A stretch of DNA of 5,382 bases from Candidatus Omnitrophota bacterium (GTDB lineage Bacteria > Omnitrophota > Gorgyraeia > Gygaellales > Profunditerraquicolaceae), in assembly GCA_026387555.1 (NCBI GenBank), contig JAPLLM010000118.1, positions 12,244 through 17,625 of the forward strand, written 5' to 3'. A program made the translations under genes and the position numbers. The notes under the pieces are model-generated. The model was not told where the DNA came from, did not search any database, and saw only the letters and a list, made by a program, of their open reading frames with translations. The first letter of the stretch is position 1. Every line of letters begins with the position of its first letter. This document shows, in pieces, positions 5,305 to 5,382 of the stretch.

Positions 5305-5382
5305 CTAGGTCACAAAGAGGTTACGCGAAGAGAATTTGCCGTCCGTGGTAAGATTTACGCCTAATCTTTTTAAACCGACATC
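5305..5382 (-). CDS. C-terminal end of an unidentified gene (partial)
   Basis: A minus-strand frame is open from the window edge for 25 codons and ends at TAG, 9 nt before the VTT gene. The other two minus frames either stop at once or end early with unlikely composition. The peptide (it includes VGLKRLGVNLTTDGKF and ends RNLFVT) faintly recalls the stretch of FAD/NAD-dependent oxidoreductases that precedes the final AGD/AGS motif, but the stop comes before that motif. The resemblance is too weak to name it. The tight spacing suggests it shares a transcript with the VTT gene. Confidence 0.45.
   Translation of the reverse strand, partial: DVGLKRLGVNLTTDGKFSSRNLFVT

Overview
The window looks like part of a chromosome from a diderm (Gram-negative-type) bacterium of moderate GC content. 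It carries the 3' part of lpxB, a lipid A gene, so the cell has or had a lipid A outer membrane. The other genes are bacterial housekeeping types, and several are divergent: a short bL27-like ribosomal protein, a stand-alone beta-CASP RNase and a Ste24-type M48 protease. I suspect a little-cultured diderm lineage (Omnitrophota-like), but only from overall impression; nothing here fixes the taxonomy.

Layout. Positions 1-972 (+) hold lpxB, cut at its 5' end by the window edge. Positions 973-1417 have no convincing gene. They lie between lpxB and the convergent minus-strand genes, and contain an approximately 70% GC block with several perfect hairpins, a long interrupted hairpin with A5/T5 at the ends of its stem, and a further 8-bp hairpin. 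The rest, 1418-5382, is all on the minus strand. In transcription order (right to left) it holds: the last 25 codons of an unidentified gene, a VTT/TVP38-type membrane protein, a beta-CASP metallo-beta-lactamase RNase, a divergent bL27, an M48 CAAX-type membrane protease, and a small exported protein.

The minus-strand genes are packed like an operon. The gaps and overlaps, in order, are 9 nt, a 17-nt overlap, 55 nt (the only place with a promoter candidate), a 29-nt overlap, and a 4-nt ATGA overlap. The set mixes RNA processing, the ribosome, and membrane proteolysis or lipid transport, so a shared pathway is not obvious. The tightest pairing is the M48 protease with the exported protein, where the Shine-Dalgarno sequence of the second lies inside the first.

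I found no CRISPR array, transposase, tRNA or rRNA, and no clear new defence or mobile system. The least explained DNA is the convergent spacer with its hairpins, two of which share a CCAGCG loop on different stems. The most unusual protein is the bL27-like one, which lacks the usual N-terminal tail.
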